This document shows, in pieces, positions 8,145 through 8,552 of a DNA stretch of 8,552 nucleotides (positions are counted from its first letter, which is position 1; the number at the start of each line of letters is the position of its first letter). This DNA comes from Prevotellaceae bacterium (GTDB taxonomy: Bacteria; Bacteroidota; Bacteroidia; Bacteroidales; UBA932). The notes under the pieces were generated by a model. It made no database searches. It worked only from the letters and a program-made list of their open reading frames with translations, and was not told where the DNA came from. The stretch is taken from positions 1-8,552 of the forward strand of contig JAIRKV010000269.1 in assembly GCA_031259935.1 (NCBI GenBank), read 5' to 3'. The translations under genes and the position numbers were made by a program.

Positions 8145-8168
8145 AAAAGGGACTTTTGTGTCCCTTTT
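8145..8168 (-). terminator. Terminator-like hairpin in the rimP-nusA-infB leader
   Basis: Perfect 9-bp arms (AAAAGGGAC and GTCCCTTTT, with a GC-rich GGGAC/GTCCC core) enclose a 6-nt loop. Read on the minus strand, the core stem is followed by TTTTCTTC, a T-rich tract like an intrinsic terminator. It lies between the operon promoter (8195-8226) and the rimP start, ending 17 nt before the ATG. No minus-strand gene lies upstream for it to terminate, so a leader attenuator is the natural reading. On the plus strand the stem also ends in T6 and could stop antisense transcription. Confidence 0.6.
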
Positions 8169-8194
8169 TTATCTCGTCTTTCGCATTTCGGCTG

Positions 8195-8226
8195 CAAAAA
8201 TAATGTATATCAACGTATTTTCCAAA
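8195..8226 (-). promoter_or_regulatory. Promoter of the rimP-nusA-infB operon
   Basis: On the minus strand, TTTG (8223-8226), a 20-bp spacer and TATTTTTG (8195-8202) match the Bacteroidota housekeeping promoter pattern TTTG-N19-21-TAnnTTTG in every fixed position. The expected transcript start is near 8188-8191, giving a leader of about 60 nt to the rimP ATG at 8127. Confidence 0.75.
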
Positions 8227-8348
8227 TTTTTTAATAAAAATTTAATTAAAAACATATCTGCCGGCAAAAAAAATCTTCTTTTCACACACAAAATAACAGG
8301 CTGAAATCAAACTGTTTTATTGTTTTTTTTGTCTGTTATGAAAATAAT

Positions 8349-8379
8349 TTTGTGTATGTAAAAATATTTTCTATTTTTG
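8349..8379 (+). promoter_or_regulatory. Promoter of the lipoprotein gene
   Basis: TTTG (8349-8352), a 19-bp spacer and TATTTTTG (8372-8379) fit the Bacteroidota promoter consensus exactly. The predicted start is near 8384-8388, leaving a short A-rich untranslated region of about 15-20 nt before the ATG at 8402. Confidence 0.72.
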
Positions 8380-8401
8380 TACAAAAATTAATTAAACAGC
8401 G

Positions 8402-8552
8402 ATGAAAAAATTATGTATAATACTGACGGTTGTCTGTCTTTTTTCCTGCGAAAAAATAGAACAAGAAAGAGGAATAAAAATAAAGAATAAAAAACTGCAG
8501 TCTTTTTTGCTTGAAAATTACGACAAAAATAATGATGGCAAGATTAGTGAAG
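8402..8552 (+). CDS. Lipoprotein with EF-hand-type loop, 3' end cut by window
   Basis: Fifty codons are visible and the frame is still open at the window edge. Residues 1-16 form a lipoprotein signal: MKKL, a hydrophobic stretch, then the lipobox LFSC with Cys16 as the lipidated residue. Phe at -2 is atypical but tolerated in Bacteroidota. The residues after Cys16 are Glu/Lys-rich (EKIEQE), which could favour export to the cell surface (inference). Residues 41-50 (DKNNDGKISE) match the DxNxDGxIxxxE start of an EF-hand calcium loop. In Bacteroidota such a segment often precedes leucine-rich repeats in surface proteins, but nothing beyond residue 50 can be seen, so the function is open. A consensus promoter lies just upstream, and the gene diverges from rimP. 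The start is well supported by the signal sequence and promoter. Confidence 0.8.
   Translation, partial: MKKLCIILTVVCLFSCEKIEQERGIKIKNKKLQSFLLENYDKNNDGKISE

Noticed and set aside
8203..8304. 33-codon plus-strand open frame starting MYINVFSKFF
   Set aside because: It overlaps the rimP promoter, has no promoter or start context of its own and is Lys/Asn/Phe-rich as expected from AT-rich noncoding DNA.

Overview
The window looks like ordinary chromosome from an AT-rich member of the Bacteroidota, probably an uncultured or environmental Bacteroidia-like lineage. Three things point there. A secreted DUF4783-type protein, a family largely confined to this phylum, sits beside rlmH. Two promoters match the Bacteroidota sigma consensus (TTTG, a 19-20 bp spacer, TAnnTTTG). 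Most genes have A-rich rather than Shine-Dalgarno start regions. The assignment rests on motif and family recognition only.

Left part (1-3383). Positions 1-93 hold no gene. A small secreted DUF4783-type protein (minus strand, 94-495) diverges from rlmH (597-1070), a 23S rRNA pseudouridine methyltransferase. After a 188-bp AT-rich gap come metF (1259-2212, methylenetetrahydrofolate reductase) and mqnE (2265-3383, aminofutalosine synthase of the futalosine menaquinone pathway). These two share a strand, lie 52 bp apart and may be co-transcribed.

Right part (3479-8226, minus strand). This is the conserved transcription/translation operon rimP - nusA - infB, convergent with mqnE. RimP matures the 30S subunit, NusA controls pausing, termination and antitermination, and IF-2 delivers initiator tRNA. 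A strong promoter (8195-8226) precedes a leader of about 60 nt. That leader carries a terminator-like GGGAC/GTCCC hairpin only 17 nt before the rimP start, so attenuation, possibly NusA feedback, is plausible. infB has a rare clear Shine-Dalgarno-like AAAAAGGAG.

Far right (8349-8552). A second good promoter drives a plus-strand lipoprotein with an EF-hand-type calcium loop. The gene is cut by the window edge.

No mobile element, CRISPR array, tRNA or rRNA was seen. Nothing here is clearly a new system. The most interesting points are the hairpin leader of the NusA operon and the futalosine-pathway gene beside metF.
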